Shown piece after piece: positions 52,930 to 61,698 of a stretch of 64,000 nt of DNA; positions within the stretch are counted from its first letter, which is position 1, and every line of letters starts with the position of its first letter. Source of the stretch: V1-33 sp039795165 (GTDB taxonomy: Bacteria > Verrucomicrobiota > Verrucomicrobiia > Verrucomicrobiales > V1-33). Both the position numbers and the translations under genes were made by a program. Below the pieces are notes generated by a model that ran no database searches, was not told the DNA's origin, and worked only from the letters and a program-made list of their open reading frames with translations. The DNA is taken from assembly GCA_039795165.1 (NCBI GenBank), contig JBDKER010000008.1, positions 62,001 to 126,000 on the forward strand, given 5' to 3'.

Positions 52930-54489
52930 ATGAACAACGAAGGTATTGCACCTAACGCCAAACGTCTCCTGTGGGCGGGCTTTCTGGCGATTCTGGCTGC
53001 CGGCATCGGATTTGGTGTCCGTGGCGGCATTCTTACTAACTGGGCCGACGATTTCGGGTTCACGGGCGCGCAGCTCGGGGCCATCGGGGGGGCCGGTTTC
53101 ACGGGATTCTGCTTCGGCATCATCATTGGTGGTGTGGTGGTGGACAAGATTGGCTATGGCAAGCTGGTGCTGGCGGCGTTTCTTTTCCACGTGCTGTCTG
53201 CGTTCATCACGTTTGCGGCGAGCAAGGGTCAGGCGCAGGCGGTGGCGTACAATTATCTGTACTGGGGCACGTTTGTCTTTGCGCTGGCCAACGGGACGCT
53301 GGAGGCGGTGGCGAATCCGCTCGTGTCGACCCTGTTCCCGAATAACCGGACGCATTATCTGAACATCCTGCATGCATCGTGGCCGGCTGGTCTGGTGATT
53401 GGCGGGATCATTGGCTGGACGCTGGGAGAGAGCGGCACGAGCTGGAAGATGCAGCTCGGTCTGTTCCTGATTCCGACGGTGCTTTACGGACTGGCCTTCA
53501 TGGGTCAGCACTTCCCGAAGTCCGAGGCATCGGCCAAGGGACTGAGTGTGGGGAGCATGATGAAGGAAGTCGGCATTCTTGGTGCGGCGGTGGCCTGCTA
53601 TCTTCTGGTGCTGTTCTTCAACAAGGCGCTGCAGCTGCCGGAAGCGGTGGCGTGGGGTCTGGGTGGACTTCTGCTGGTAGCAGTGGGCGTGATCACGAAG
53701 TTCTCGGTCGGCTCGATTCTCCTGTTCATTCTCTTCATTGCGCACGCTCTGGTGGGTGCGGTGGAGCTGGGAACGGACGGCTGGATTCAGAACATCACCG
53801 GCAATATTCTCAATCCGGCGCAGGGTAAGATTCTCTTTGTGTTCACTTCGCTGCTGATGTTTGCGCTGCGATTCTGCGGTCATTTCATCGAGAACAAGCT
53901 GAAGATTTCGCCGATTGGGCTGCTCTTGATCTGTGCGGTGCTCGCGGTGGTCGGTCTCAATCTGGTCAGTGGCATCACCAGCTTTGGCGGGGCCATGTTT
54001 GCGCTGGCGGTGTATGCGCTCGGCAAGACCTTCTTCTGGCCGACGATGCTGGCGGTGGTGGGCGACCGGTTCCCGCGGACTGGTGCGATTGCCATGTCGA
54101 TCATGGGCGGCATCGGGATGATGTCGGCTGGTCTGCTGGGCAGCGAGGGACTTGGGTATGCCAAGGACCGTTTCACGGCTGAGGAGATCAAGACGCAGAA
54201 TGCGGCGCTTTATGAAGCCAACAAGGCGGGCAAGGCGAGTAGCTTCCTCTTCCTTGAGCCGGTGGTGGGGCTTGATGGCACCAAGCTGTCGGATGCGCAG
54301 AAGGCGAAGGAGAAGACTCCTGAGCAGAAGGCCCTCGCCGACGCGAGCATTGTGGGTGACCGCCGGACGCTGAAGGCTGACTCCTTCATTCCGCTGGCCA
54401 TGGCGGGCATTTATCTTGCCCTGCTGCTCTACTTCAAGGGGATTGGTGGCTACAAGCCGCTGCAGATTGAAGAGGGAGCCGCCAGGTAG
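52930..54489 (+). CDS. MFS transporter, FHS (fucose permease-like) group
   Basis: A 519-residue inner-membrane transporter with about twelve helices. The first helix pair contains FGVRGGILTNWADDFGF and GFCFGIIIGGVVVDKIGYGK, the A-type MFS loop. NGTLEAVANPLVSTLFPNNR, HYLNILHASWPAGLVIGG and WPTMLAVVGDRFPRTGAIAMS resemble FucP-like sugar/proton symporters. An unusual cytoplasmic or periplasmic insert of about 60 charged residues (KASSFLFLEP to DRRTLKADSF) lies before the last helix. ATG 52930 is used; upstream in-frame text is Arg-rich and noncoding. Substrate is likely a sugar, not certain. Confidence 0.85.
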   Translation: MNNEGIAPNAKRLLWAGFLAILAAGIGFGVRGGILTNWADDFGFTGAQLGAIGGAGFTGFCFGIIIGGVVVDKIGYGKLVLAAFLFHVLSAFITFAASKGQAQAVAYNYLYWGTFVFALANGTLEAVANPLVSTLFPNNRTHYLNILHASWPAGLVIGGIIGWTLGESGTSWKMQLGLFLIPTVLYGLAFMGQHFPKSEASAKGLSVGSMMKEVGILGAAVACYLLVLFFNKALQLPEAVAWGLGGLLLVAVGVITKFSVGSILLFILFIAHALVGAVELGTDGWIQNITGNILNPAQGKILFVFTSLLMFALRFCGHFIENKLKISPIGLLLICAVLAVVGLNLVSGITSFGGAMFALAVYALGKTFFWPTMLAVVGDRFPRTGAIAMSIMGGIGMMSAGLLGSEGLGYAKDRFTAEEIKTQNAALYEANKAGKASSFLFLEPVVGLDGTKLSDAQKAKEKTPEQKALADASIVGDRRTLKADSFIPLAMAGIYLALLLYFKGIGGYKPLQIEEGAAR

Positions 54490-54518
54490 GGCGGACCATT
54501 GAGAAACAGATGAAACGG

Positions 54519-54551
54519 GCGGCCCTGCAGCGATGCGGGGCCGCTTTTTTT
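54519..54551 (+). terminator. Intrinsic terminator of the MFS gene
   Basis: A 10-bp stem GCGGCCCTGC/GCGGGGCCGC (one T-G pair) with a 6-base loop followed by seven T. It lies 30 bases after the MFS stop and just before the convergent Nif3 gene. Confidence 0.92.
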
Positions 54552-54565
54552 GTCCCGGAAGGTCC

Positions 54566-55327
54566 TTACAGTCCGGTGGGGTGGTCGAGGAACGACCATG
54601 GGAGGCGGGTACGAGCGGCGAGCCATGCGGCGAGGGCTTTGACGCCGAAGGTTTCCGTGGCGTAGTGTCCTCCGTAGAGGAGGTTGACGCCGAGTTCTTC
54701 GGCGGCGGTGTAGCTCCAGTGGGGGCCTTCGCCGGTGAGGAAGGTATCGATTCCGGTGGCGGCGGCGGCGGCGATTTCCGAGCCGGCTCCGCCTGTGATG
54801 ATGCCGAGGCGGCGGATTTTCCGGGGTCCGCCGGGGCAGAGGTGCACTGGGCCGCCGAGCGCGGATTCGCAGCGCTGCACGAGGGTTTCGCGCGTCATGG
54901 AGACGGTGGCGGAGACGCCCAGCTGGATGCCTTTCCATGGGAAGAACGGGCTGGTCCGGCGGATGCCGAGGGCGGCGGCGAGTTGTGCGTTGTTGCCGTG
55001 GCGTGGGTGGACATCGAGGGGGATGTGAGCGCTGTAGATGGCCATGCCGGCGCGAATGGCGGTGGCGGTTTTGCGGAAGACGGGGCCGCGCATGGGCTGG
55101 ACCCCGCTCCAGAAGAGGCCGTGGTGCACGATGAGGAGGACGGGTCCGTCGGCGCGGGCGGCCTGTTCGATGACTGGTTCGCAGGCATCGACGGCGGCGA
55201 TGATGCGGGCGATGTGGCCGCTGCCGTTTTCGAGCTGCAGACCATTGACGGCTCCTGGGTAGTCTGGGGTGGAAGCGAGCGAGAGTTCGGAATCGAGCAG
55301 TTCGGTGAGGGAGTGGAGCGAGGCCAT
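54566..55327 (-). CDS. Nif3-like dinuclear metal-binding protein (GTP cyclohydrolase 1 type 2 homologue)
   Basis: A 253-residue cytoplasmic protein. The family features are DYPGAVNGLQLENGSGHIARI, LLIVHHGLFW (His pair binding two metals), a YSAHIPLDVHPRHGNNAQLAAALG stretch written here as a span, GGAGSEIAAAAATGIDTFLTGEGPHW, and NLLYGGHYATETFGVKAL, with the C-terminal metal ligands His and Glu. Function is still unclear in this family, though roles in metal handling or GTP metabolism have been proposed. ATG 55327 is chosen; the longer frame upstream reads into the neighbouring gene. Confidence 0.92.
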   Translation of the reverse strand: MASLHSLTELLDSELSLASTPDYPGAVNGLQLENGSGHIARIIAAVDACEPVIEQAARADGPVLLIVHHGLFWSGVQPMRGPVFRKTATAIRAGMAIYSAHIPLDVHPRHGNNAQLAAALGIRRTSPFFPWKGIQLGVSATVSMTRETLVQRCESALGGPVHLCPGGPRKIRRLGIITGGAGSEIAAAAATGIDTFLTGEGPHWSYTAAEELGVNLLYGGHYATETFGVKALAAWLAARTRLPWSFLDHPTGL

Positions 55328-55346
55328 GATGTGGTGAGGGGAGGTA

Positions 55347-56945
55347 TCAGGTGGCTGGCGGAGCGGCACGCCAAAGATGGGGAGAGCTGAGTGCATCGAG
55401 CGTGTGTTCGGCTTCCGCATCCGTGAGCGAGCCGGGAATCCAGAAGCGGAGGAACTGGCCGCCGGGGAGGGAAGGAGACGATGCGAGTATACCGAGCGAT
55501 GCGAGGCGCGGAAGGAGAGTGCTGGCCGCAAGGTGATCGGGCAGCCTGAGGGTGAGAATGTGCGGACCTGAGCGGGCGGGATCGATGGCCGGGGTCAGGC
55601 CGTGAATGTGCAGGCATTCCACGAGCTGCTGCCGGAACTGGCGGATGGCCTCCCGGCGGTCCCATGAATGGAGGTTTGCGGTCGCCGTCTGGATCGTTTC
55701 GCCCAGTCCTGCGGGAACGCCGTGTCGGTCCGTTCCTTCCGCGGACCATGAGCCGAGGTCGAGGCTGCGCGCGAGCCGGTCCGGGGCTGGCTGGATGTGG
55801 TCCTGATGGAAGACCATGAGCAGTCCGGGGGTAGCCCCGAGGCTGCCGCTGTCCGTGGTGGCGAGCCAGACATCGGACAGGTTGACGGGCACGTGGCCCA
55901 GTGTGGCCGAGGCATCGATGGCGAGGCGGAGGTCGCGTGCGCGGCAGAGTGACTGCAGTGCGTCGAGGTCCGTGAGAGCGCCTGTGGCGGGTTCGCAGTG
56001 GGTTGTCCAGAGCCAGCGGACTTCCGGGTGGCGGTCGAGCAGAGCGGCGAGTTTGGAAGGTTCGAGGGGTCGCTGCCATGGAAGCCTGAGGTGTTCGTGG
56101 GGCAGCCAGAGTCTGCGGGCGTGGTCAGCGAGGGCTTCTCCGGCAGGGCCGTGACTGATGACCATGCACGTTTCCTCGCGCAGGAGGAGTTGTGCGCAGG
56201 CGAGGTCGTGCCCGAGCGGCGGGGCACCGGGCACCAGGGCGAGGGAAGCCGCTCCGGTCATGCGGAGCAGGTCAGCATGGATGGATTCCAGCGGGTCTGC
56301 CGGTACTGCGGCAGCGGGTGGCGGCGTGCCTGTTTCCTCAGCGGCTGTGGACATGGGCGGCAGAAAGCCGACTGCGGGGGGAGTGGGCAGCGGGACAAAG
56401 CCCGGGCGCGGGCGGTGCCGCATGGCGCGTGCGAAGCTCTGACGGGTAACGTGCATAGGCTGGAACCATGCGCCCTCGTGACCGACGAGCGGTCCGAATT
56501 CCGTGAATCCGAGCTTCCGGTAGAGCGGGACCTTTGCGGCCGCTGCGGAAATCATGGCGGCGTCGGTTCCCCGTGCTGCGGCAGTCGCGAGGAGCAGGCG
56601 TATGAGGCCGCGGAGCACGGGACTGCCGCGCAGTTCCGGGGCGACGGTGAGCAGGCGGAGTTCGCACCAGTGGTGGCCGGGCGGAAGCTGGCGGTCGAGT
56701 TCCGGAAGCTTGCGGGCCAGCGAGAAGGGAGGTTCGAAGCGGGCCGCGAGCATGCCTGCGAGGAAGTCGCCGCGGGCGGCGATCAGGTAGACATTGGTGT
56801 CATGGAAGCGGTCGACGAGCCGTCCGTCCGGACTTGGTGGGTGCTGCGGGATTTCGCGTGTGAAGGTCTGGTGATTGAGGCGGTGGATAGCTTCGAATTC
56901 CCATGGTTCCCGGGCAATCCGGTAGTCGATGGCTGGTGTGCTCAT
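55347..56945 (-). CDS. GNAT acyltransferase fused to a class V aminotransferase-fold domain lacking the PLP lysine
   Basis: A 532-residue two-domain protein. Residues 1-190 resemble an N-acyl/GNAT transferase (LIAARGDFLAGMLAARF, CELRLLTVAPELRGSPVLRGLIRLLL with the CoA loop, KVPLYRKLGFTEFGPL). Residues about 210-525 follow the class V fold of alanine-glyoxylate/phosphonate aminotransferases: WLWTTHCEPATGALTDLDAL, LAIDASATLGHVPVNL with the Asp that contacts the pyridine nitrogen. Where the family has SQKALGAPPG, this one has TTDSGSLGATPGLLMVF: the Schiff-base lysine is gone. The second half is probably not an active aminotransferase. ATG 56945 is used. It precedes the Nif3 gene by 19 bases and follows the agmatine deiminase gene by 37, so all three may form an operon. 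Confidence 0.75.
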   Translation of the reverse strand: MSTPAIDYRIAREPWEFEAIHRLNHQTFTREIPQHPPSPDGRLVDRFHDTNVYLIAARGDFLAGMLAARFEPPFSLARKLPELDRQLPPGHHWCELRLLTVAPELRGSPVLRGLIRLLLATAAARGTDAAMISAAAAKVPLYRKLGFTEFGPLVGHEGAWFQPMHVTRQSFARAMRHRPRPGFVPLPTPPAVGFLPPMSTAAEETGTPPPAAAVPADPLESIHADLLRMTGAASLALVPGAPPLGHDLACAQLLLREETCMVISHGPAGEALADHARRLWLPHEHLRLPWQRPLEPSKLAALLDRHPEVRWLWTTHCEPATGALTDLDALQSLCRARDLRLAIDASATLGHVPVNLSDVWLATTDSGSLGATPGLLMVFHQDHIQPAPDRLARSLDLGSWSAEGTDRHGVPAGLGETIQTATANLHSWDRREAIRQFRQQLVECLHIHGLTPAIDPARSGPHILTLRLPDHLAASTLLPRLASLGILASSPSLPGGQFLRFWIPGSLTDAEAEHTLDALSSPHLWRAAPPAT

Positions 56946-56982
56946 GACGGGTTGTCCGGTTGCCGGAGAATCGCCGCGGGCA

Positions 56983-58050
56983 TCAGCTGACGGAGAGTTG
57001 GCGTCCCCTTGGGACCTGCTGAGTGAGGCAGTGGAACGATCCGAGTCCCCAGACGAGTTCCGTGCTGTCGATGCCCACGATCTTGCGGTCTGGAAAGCAT
57101 TCCTGGAGTTTGCCGAGGGCCTGTTCGTCATTCGGGTCATTGAAGACCGGGACGATCACCGATCGGTTGGTGATGTAGAAATTGGCATAGCTGGCGGGGA
57201 GCCGCTGATCTTCCATGATGACGGGCCGGGGCATGGGGAGGACGAGGACATTGAGGCCGCTGTCGTCTTCCGTGGTCATGCGGCAGAGGCGTTCGTAGTT
57301 TTCCATGAGCTTGCCATGGTTTTCGTCGTCTTCATTTTCCTCGACGACGGTGACCACGGTCTCTGGGTTGATGAAGCGGGTGATGTCGTCGATGTGGCCA
57401 TCGGTGTCGTCGCCGGCCACGCCGTCGTGCAGCCAGAGGATTTTTTCGACGCCGAGGAAATCGCGGAGCCGCTCCTCGATCTGGTGCCTGGTGAGCTGGG
57501 GATTGCGGTTGGGATTGAGCAGGCACGATTCGGTGGTGAGTAGGGAACCGCAGCCGTTGAGGTCGATGCTGCCGCCTTCGAGCACCATGCCGCCGGGGAA
57601 GGCAGGCAAGCCGAGCAGCCGGGCCATGGCGGCGGGGATGTTCGTGTCGGGGAAGGCTTCCGGGTATTTGCCGCCCCATGCATTGTAGTGCCATGTGGTT
57701 GCGGCGACTTCGCCCGTGGTGTCGTTGACCACGAAGAGGGCACCGTGGTCCCGGCACCATGGATAGACTGCGGGAATTTCGGTGAGGATGAGTTTCCGCT
57801 GCGCTTCGCGGCTGACATGGCGCTCGATCCATGCCCGGTCGGCCTCGTCGGTGCAGTTCAGATAGAGTGGTTCGGAATCGGTGATGGCTTCGATGAGCCG
57901 TGCGAAGACGGGCAGCACGCGGTCGTGATGATTTCCGCCTGGGAATGAGGTATCCCGGCGGGAAGGCCAGCTCATCCAGGTGGCCTGATGAGGTTCCCAT
58001 TCAGCTGGCATGCGCCAGCCCTGCTCGCGGAGTGTCGGTGATGTGCTCAT
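56983..58050 (-). CDS. aguA: Agmatine deiminase (agmatine iminohydrolase)
   Basis: Hydrolyses agmatine to N-carbamoylputrescine and ammonia, a step of putrescine synthesis. The 355-residue protein belongs to the peptidyl-arginine-deiminase fold: MPAEWEPHQATWMSWPSR, WCRDHGALFVVN, MVLEGGSIDLNGCGSLLTTESCLLNPNRN (split), GVAGDDTDGHIDDITRF with catalytic His and Asp, and Cys341 in LGSFHCLTQQVP as nucleophile. Length is typical. No aguB amidase gene is visible nearby. Confidence 0.92.
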   Translation of the reverse strand: MSTSPTLREQGWRMPAEWEPHQATWMSWPSRRDTSFPGGNHHDRVLPVFARLIEAITDSEPLYLNCTDEADRAWIERHVSREAQRKLILTEIPAVYPWCRDHGALFVVNDTTGEVAATTWHYNAWGGKYPEAFPDTNIPAAMARLLGLPAFPGGMVLEGGSIDLNGCGSLLTTESCLLNPNRNPQLTRHQIEERLRDFLGVEKILWLHDGVAGDDTDGHIDDITRFINPETVVTVVEENEDDENHGKLMENYERLCRMTTEDDSGLNVLVLPMPRPVIMEDQRLPASYANFYITNRSVIVPVFNDPNDEQALGKLQECFPDRKIVGIDSTELVWGLGSFHCLTQQVPRGRQLSVS

Positions 58051-58131
58051 GAAGTCGTCTGGGCAGATTGGGCGGGCTGGAGGGATCCCGCAAGCCGTCC
58101 TGTGGCAGCAGAGTGGTGCAGCGGGATTGTC

Positions 58132-60588
58132 TCAGCGTGCTGCCTCGATGCGGGCGACCGCTTCTGTGCTGATGCTTTCGTAGGCGGCCACCTGGAGGAC
58201 CCCGGAGGGCGGAAGGATGGGAATGGGGTAGCCGGGAATGCTGACGCAGGCGTCGCCGTGGGCGTATCCCATGTCGAGGCGGAGGCGGCGGTCGGCTGGC
58301 ACGGTGTATTCCGGACGGGGATTCTCGGCGGTGATGAGCAGGACCCGCTGATTCTTCCTGCGGAAAAGGGCATCGACGTCGCGATGGAGACCGTACGCAT
58401 CAAGCCGCAGGACGAGGGCTCCGTCCGGCTGATCCTTCTGGAAGCTCTCCATCTGCGAAGCCACGTTGTCGTGAACCTCGTGATTGAGGCCCCATGCCTT
58501 ATCATCCCATCGGCCGATCCAGCTCATGGCCATGTGTCCGGAGGAAGCAACCACGCTGCGGCGTCCGGCTTTGGTTTCGTCGGCGATTTCGCCGGCAAAC
58601 TGCTCAATGGAGCCTAGCTGGCGCTCCCGGAGGCGGCGCACGAGGTAGCGTATCCTTTCGAGGTACTGGCTGGCGAGCTGGCCTGCCGGCACGGGGGGGA
58701 TCTTGAATTCCCTGTGGAACTGCTGCTTGCCGAAATACTGATCCGACCATGCCTTGCCGTCTTCGGTGATCCATGCCTTCCACATGACGGGCATGTGGCC
58801 GCGCCTTGTGAGGGCGGCGGTGAATTCCGCGATGAGGAGCCAGCCATTGATGGCATTCGTGAAGTGATTGGTCTTGCCCGTGCGGCGGCCACTGGGAAGC
58901 ACCACGGCGCGGTCGTCGTCGCCGGCCCCGTTATCAATCCAATGGTGGCAGCGTGCGGCGATTTCCTGAAAGGCGCGGGCTTTGCGGGGACCGAAGCCGA
59001 TGACGAGGCGGTCAGCGCTGCGGTCCTTTTCGATTCTCTGGAGCCCATCGTCCCCCGGGAGATCGTCCCAGCCGTAGATGACCGCGTCTAGGGCGTGTTC
59101 TTCTGGAGTTCTTTCCTTTTTCCATGGGCGCTCGAAGCCGATGTGCATGAGGCCGCCGGCTCTCCCCATGAGTTCCTGTTCAAGGGTGGTGCCGATCCAC
59201 GGGAAGCCGATGAGGCCGCCCTTTTCATGGCGTTCGGCGAGCGCTTCGGCGAGCGATGTGATTTCCGGGATGCGTCCCGCGGATTCGCCGAGAATCCGGA
59301 TGAGGGAATCGAGGTACTGTGCGGCGGGCGACGGGGTCTTTTCCTGCAGACGGAATCCTGAGATCTTCAGCAGCGTGAACGGGTAGATCACGGTGGCGTA
59401 GAGCGTGCCGTCGCGGGTGGCCATGAGGGCCATGTGGGCGTGCAGGGGTGTCAGGGTGCCATCGGGAAGCCGGTGGAATCCGTGCGTCCATGGTTTGGCC
59501 TTCCCATCGGCTGCGGGTGACCAGTCGAAGTAGTCCGGATTGGAGACCTTGAGCACACCGAGGTTTTCGTGCTTCTGCGCGGCAGGGTCGTAGCGCAGCA
59601 GATGGTGAAGGTATCCGGTGCCGAAACCGCTGTCGTTGTCGGTGCGGACGAGGGCATAGATCCGGCCATCGGGATGCAGGGTGAGGGCGCAGCGGGAATC
59701 GGGATGGCGGCCATCGGTCATGCGTCCACGGTCTTCTGCCTTGCCGCTTTCGAGATCAATCCGCAGGAGGGTCGGATCGTTCATCAGAATCGCCCATGCG
59801 TGGCGTCCGTCGCGGTCGAGCACCCACGTGGGAATGGCATTGGCGTCGGCGCGCTGCCATGGCTTTCCGCCGATCAGAATGGGCAGGACTCTGACGGTTC
59901 CGGCCGCGTCGCACTGGGCCAGCTGGAAGTCGGCGGTGATGGCGCTCGCGGAGCCCCGCGCGTCGATCAGGGTACTGGCGTACGGGGTCAGCATGGGGCC
60001 GAGTTCCTTCCATGGGCCGCCGTGCGAGGCGCTCCCGAGCATCCAGTGCTGGTCCTCGCAGGTGACAGCGAAGAGGCGATCGCGGTCTTCATCGGGCATG
60101 ACATCGATGACTCCCTGACCGGGAAACGGCATGCCGAGGTTCTCGGTCCGGCCGGTGCGGGCGTCGTAGGCCATGGCGTAGCCGCCCGGATAGCTCTGCT
60201 TGTCTCCATCCTTCGGATACCCCTGTTTGCTGCCCACGTAGACCCTTCCGGATGGGCCCACGGCATTCCGCGTGTGCAGCTTCGCCTGGGCGGCATATCC
60301 CGTGGCGCTGAGGCCGCAGGTCCGGTGGGTATCGAGTACGATTCTCTGGGTTCCGCTGCGGGGATCGAATTCCACGAGGTAGGCATTGTGACCGTACTTG
60401 GCGGACCCGACCCCGATGGTACCGTCATCGGCTTCATGAAGCGAGAAGTATCCGGATTCCTCGCTCGTGGTCTCCGGCAGGATATGGGTTGCCACGGCTT
60501 CTACATAGCGCGGAGGTTCGGCGGCGGGGGCGCTGGCCGCCATGGCTCCGGCGGTCAGCAGCGGCAGAAGGAAGCGGATGGTCTGCAT
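58132..60588 (-). CDS. Secreted beta-propeller protein with a C-terminal domain of unknown type
   Basis: An 818-residue exported protein (signal peptide 1-22, ASAPAAE). Residues about 30-430 are beta-propeller-like with kelch/NHL-type strands (DDGTIGVGSAKYGHNAYLVEFDP, GPSGRVYVGSKQGYPKDG, TLHPDGRIYALVRTDND, LMATRDGTLYATVIYPF). Residues about 430-818 differ: they contain VVLPSGRRTGKTNHFTNAINGWLL, GRRSVVASSGHMAMSWIGRWDDK and GALVLRLDAYGLHRDVDALF, alpha/beta text reminiscent of phosphosugar isomerase (SIS)-like domains, but I cannot assign it. The ATG is the one just before the signal peptide, divergent from rnhC. It resembles proteins found in PVC genomes, with unknown function. Confidence 0.65.
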   Translation of the reverse strand: MQTIRFLLPLLTAGAMAASAPAAEPPRYVEAVATHILPETTSEESGYFSLHEADDGTIGVGSAKYGHNAYLVEFDPRSGTQRIVLDTHRTCGLSATGYAAQAKLHTRNAVGPSGRVYVGSKQGYPKDGDKQSYPGGYAMAYDARTGRTENLGMPFPGQGVIDVMPDEDRDRLFAVTCEDQHWMLGSASHGGPWKELGPMLTPYASTLIDARGSASAITADFQLAQCDAAGTVRVLPILIGGKPWQRADANAIPTWVLDRDGRHAWAILMNDPTLLRIDLESGKAEDRGRMTDGRHPDSRCALTLHPDGRIYALVRTDNDSGFGTGYLHHLLRYDPAAQKHENLGVLKVSNPDYFDWSPAADGKAKPWTHGFHRLPDGTLTPLHAHMALMATRDGTLYATVIYPFTLLKISGFRLQEKTPSPAAQYLDSLIRILGESAGRIPEITSLAEALAERHEKGGLIGFPWIGTTLEQELMGRAGGLMHIGFERPWKKERTPEEHALDAVIYGWDDLPGDDGLQRIEKDRSADRLVIGFGPRKARAFQEIAARCHHWIDNGAGDDDRAVVLPSGRRTGKTNHFTNAINGWLLIAEFTAALTRRGHMPVMWKAWITEDGKAWSDQYFGKQQFHREFKIPPVPAGQLASQYLERIRYLVRRLRERQLGSIEQFAGEIADETKAGRRSVVASSGHMAMSWIGRWDDKAWGLNHEVHDNVASQMESFQKDQPDGALVLRLDAYGLHRDVDALFRRKNQRVLLITAENPRPEYTVPADRRLRLDMGYAHGDACVSIPGYPIPILPPSGVLQVAAYESISTEAVARIEAAR

Positions 60589-60739
60589 GCATACCGTCTA
60601 CCCTGACGGCCGCGGGCCCTGCCAGCATTTTGCCAGCCGCAATCGTGGCTTGATTCCCCTGGCGGAAGTCTCGGCGCTCTTCAGCATCGCTTCCGTGTCC
60701 CCGGCTGCACCCCGCAATTCCTTCACCGCTCCTCTTACC

Positions 60740-61648
60740 ATGCTGCAGACTGACAAGCTGCGCCGCGTGCTGCGCGAGCAGGGCTGGAAATTCGAGGAGA
60801 AGGAACACACGCTCTACGCGGCCCGCAAGGACCGGACTTCCGTGGCGGTCTATCAGAAAGGCCCCAAGGTTCTCGTCCAGGGAAAGGGCACGGCGGAATT
60901 CATCGAATTCATTCTTGAGCCCGAAATCCTCGGCTGCGCGAGAGTCGGCTACGAGGAAGTGCATCAGCCGGAAATGTTCGCTCCCCATTTCGGCATCGAC
61001 GAGAGCGGCAAGGGCGACTTCTTCGGTCCGCTTGTGATTGCGGGTGTCTATGTCGAGCCGGCCGTGGCGCGCGCTCTGCTTGCGGCCGGCGTGCAGGATA
61101 GCAAGGCCATCGGTTCCGATGCCCGCATCCGGCAGCTTGCGGAGGCCATCCGGGCTGTTCCGGGAGTAGCCTGCGAGGTCATCAGCATGGGTCCGGAACG
61201 CTACAACGATCTTTACGGCAAGTTCGGCAATCTGAACCGGCTGCTCGCATGGGGACACAGCCGGGTCATCGAGGCGCTGCTGGTACAGCGGCCGGAATGC
61301 CCACGGGCTCTCAGCGACCAGTTTGCACATGAAAGCGTGCTGCGCCGGGCGCTCGGGCCGAGGGCGAAGGAATCCGGGATGATTCTCGAGCAGCGCACCA
61401 AGGGAGAAAGCGATATCGCGGTGGCCGCGGCATCGGTACTGGCAAGGGAACGCTTCATTGACTGGATGGATGAGGCGTCGCGGCGGCTTGGGTTGAAACT
61501 GCCACGCGGAGCCAGTCAGGTGAAGGTTGTGGCGTCGCAGCTGGTGAGTGCCCGCGGCGCTGCGTTCCTGACGAAAGTTGCCAAGACGCACTTCAAGACA
61601 GCCCAGCAGGTTCTGGGCCTCCCTCCTGTCATGGGCGAGGACGCCTGA
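60740..61648 (+). CDS. rnhC: Ribonuclease HIII
   Basis: A 302-residue nuclease that cuts RNA in RNA-DNA hybrids. The N-terminal substrate-binding domain (about 1-80: LREQGWKFEEKEHTLYAARK, a TBP-like fold) is diagnostic of HIII rather than HII. The catalytic domain starts at FGIDESGKGDFFGPLVIAGVYV, with active-site Asp and Glu, then VQDSKAIGSD (third acid) and SDQFAHESVLRRALG (fourth). ATG 60740 gives the usual N-terminus; upstream in-frame text overlaps the divergent gene's promoter. Confidence 0.95.
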   Translation: MLQTDKLRRVLREQGWKFEEKEHTLYAARKDRTSVAVYQKGPKVLVQGKGTAEFIEFILEPEILGCARVGYEEVHQPEMFAPHFGIDESGKGDFFGPLVIAGVYVEPAVARALLAAGVQDSKAIGSDARIRQLAEAIRAVPGVACEVISMGPERYNDLYGKFGNLNRLLAWGHSRVIEALLVQRPECPRALSDQFAHESVLRRALGPRAKESGMILEQRTKGESDIAVAAASVLARERFIDWMDEASRRLGLKLPRGASQVKVVASQLVSARGAAFLTKVAKTHFKTAQQVLGLPPVMGEDA

Positions 61649-61698
61649 GGTTCCCTGACCATTGACAGACAGCCTGGCAACTTCATGGTTCGCCAGCC

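Noticed and set aside
60434..61591. Open frame of 385 codons on the minus strand
   Set aside because: Antisense to RNase HIII, which has all catalytic residues on the other strand.
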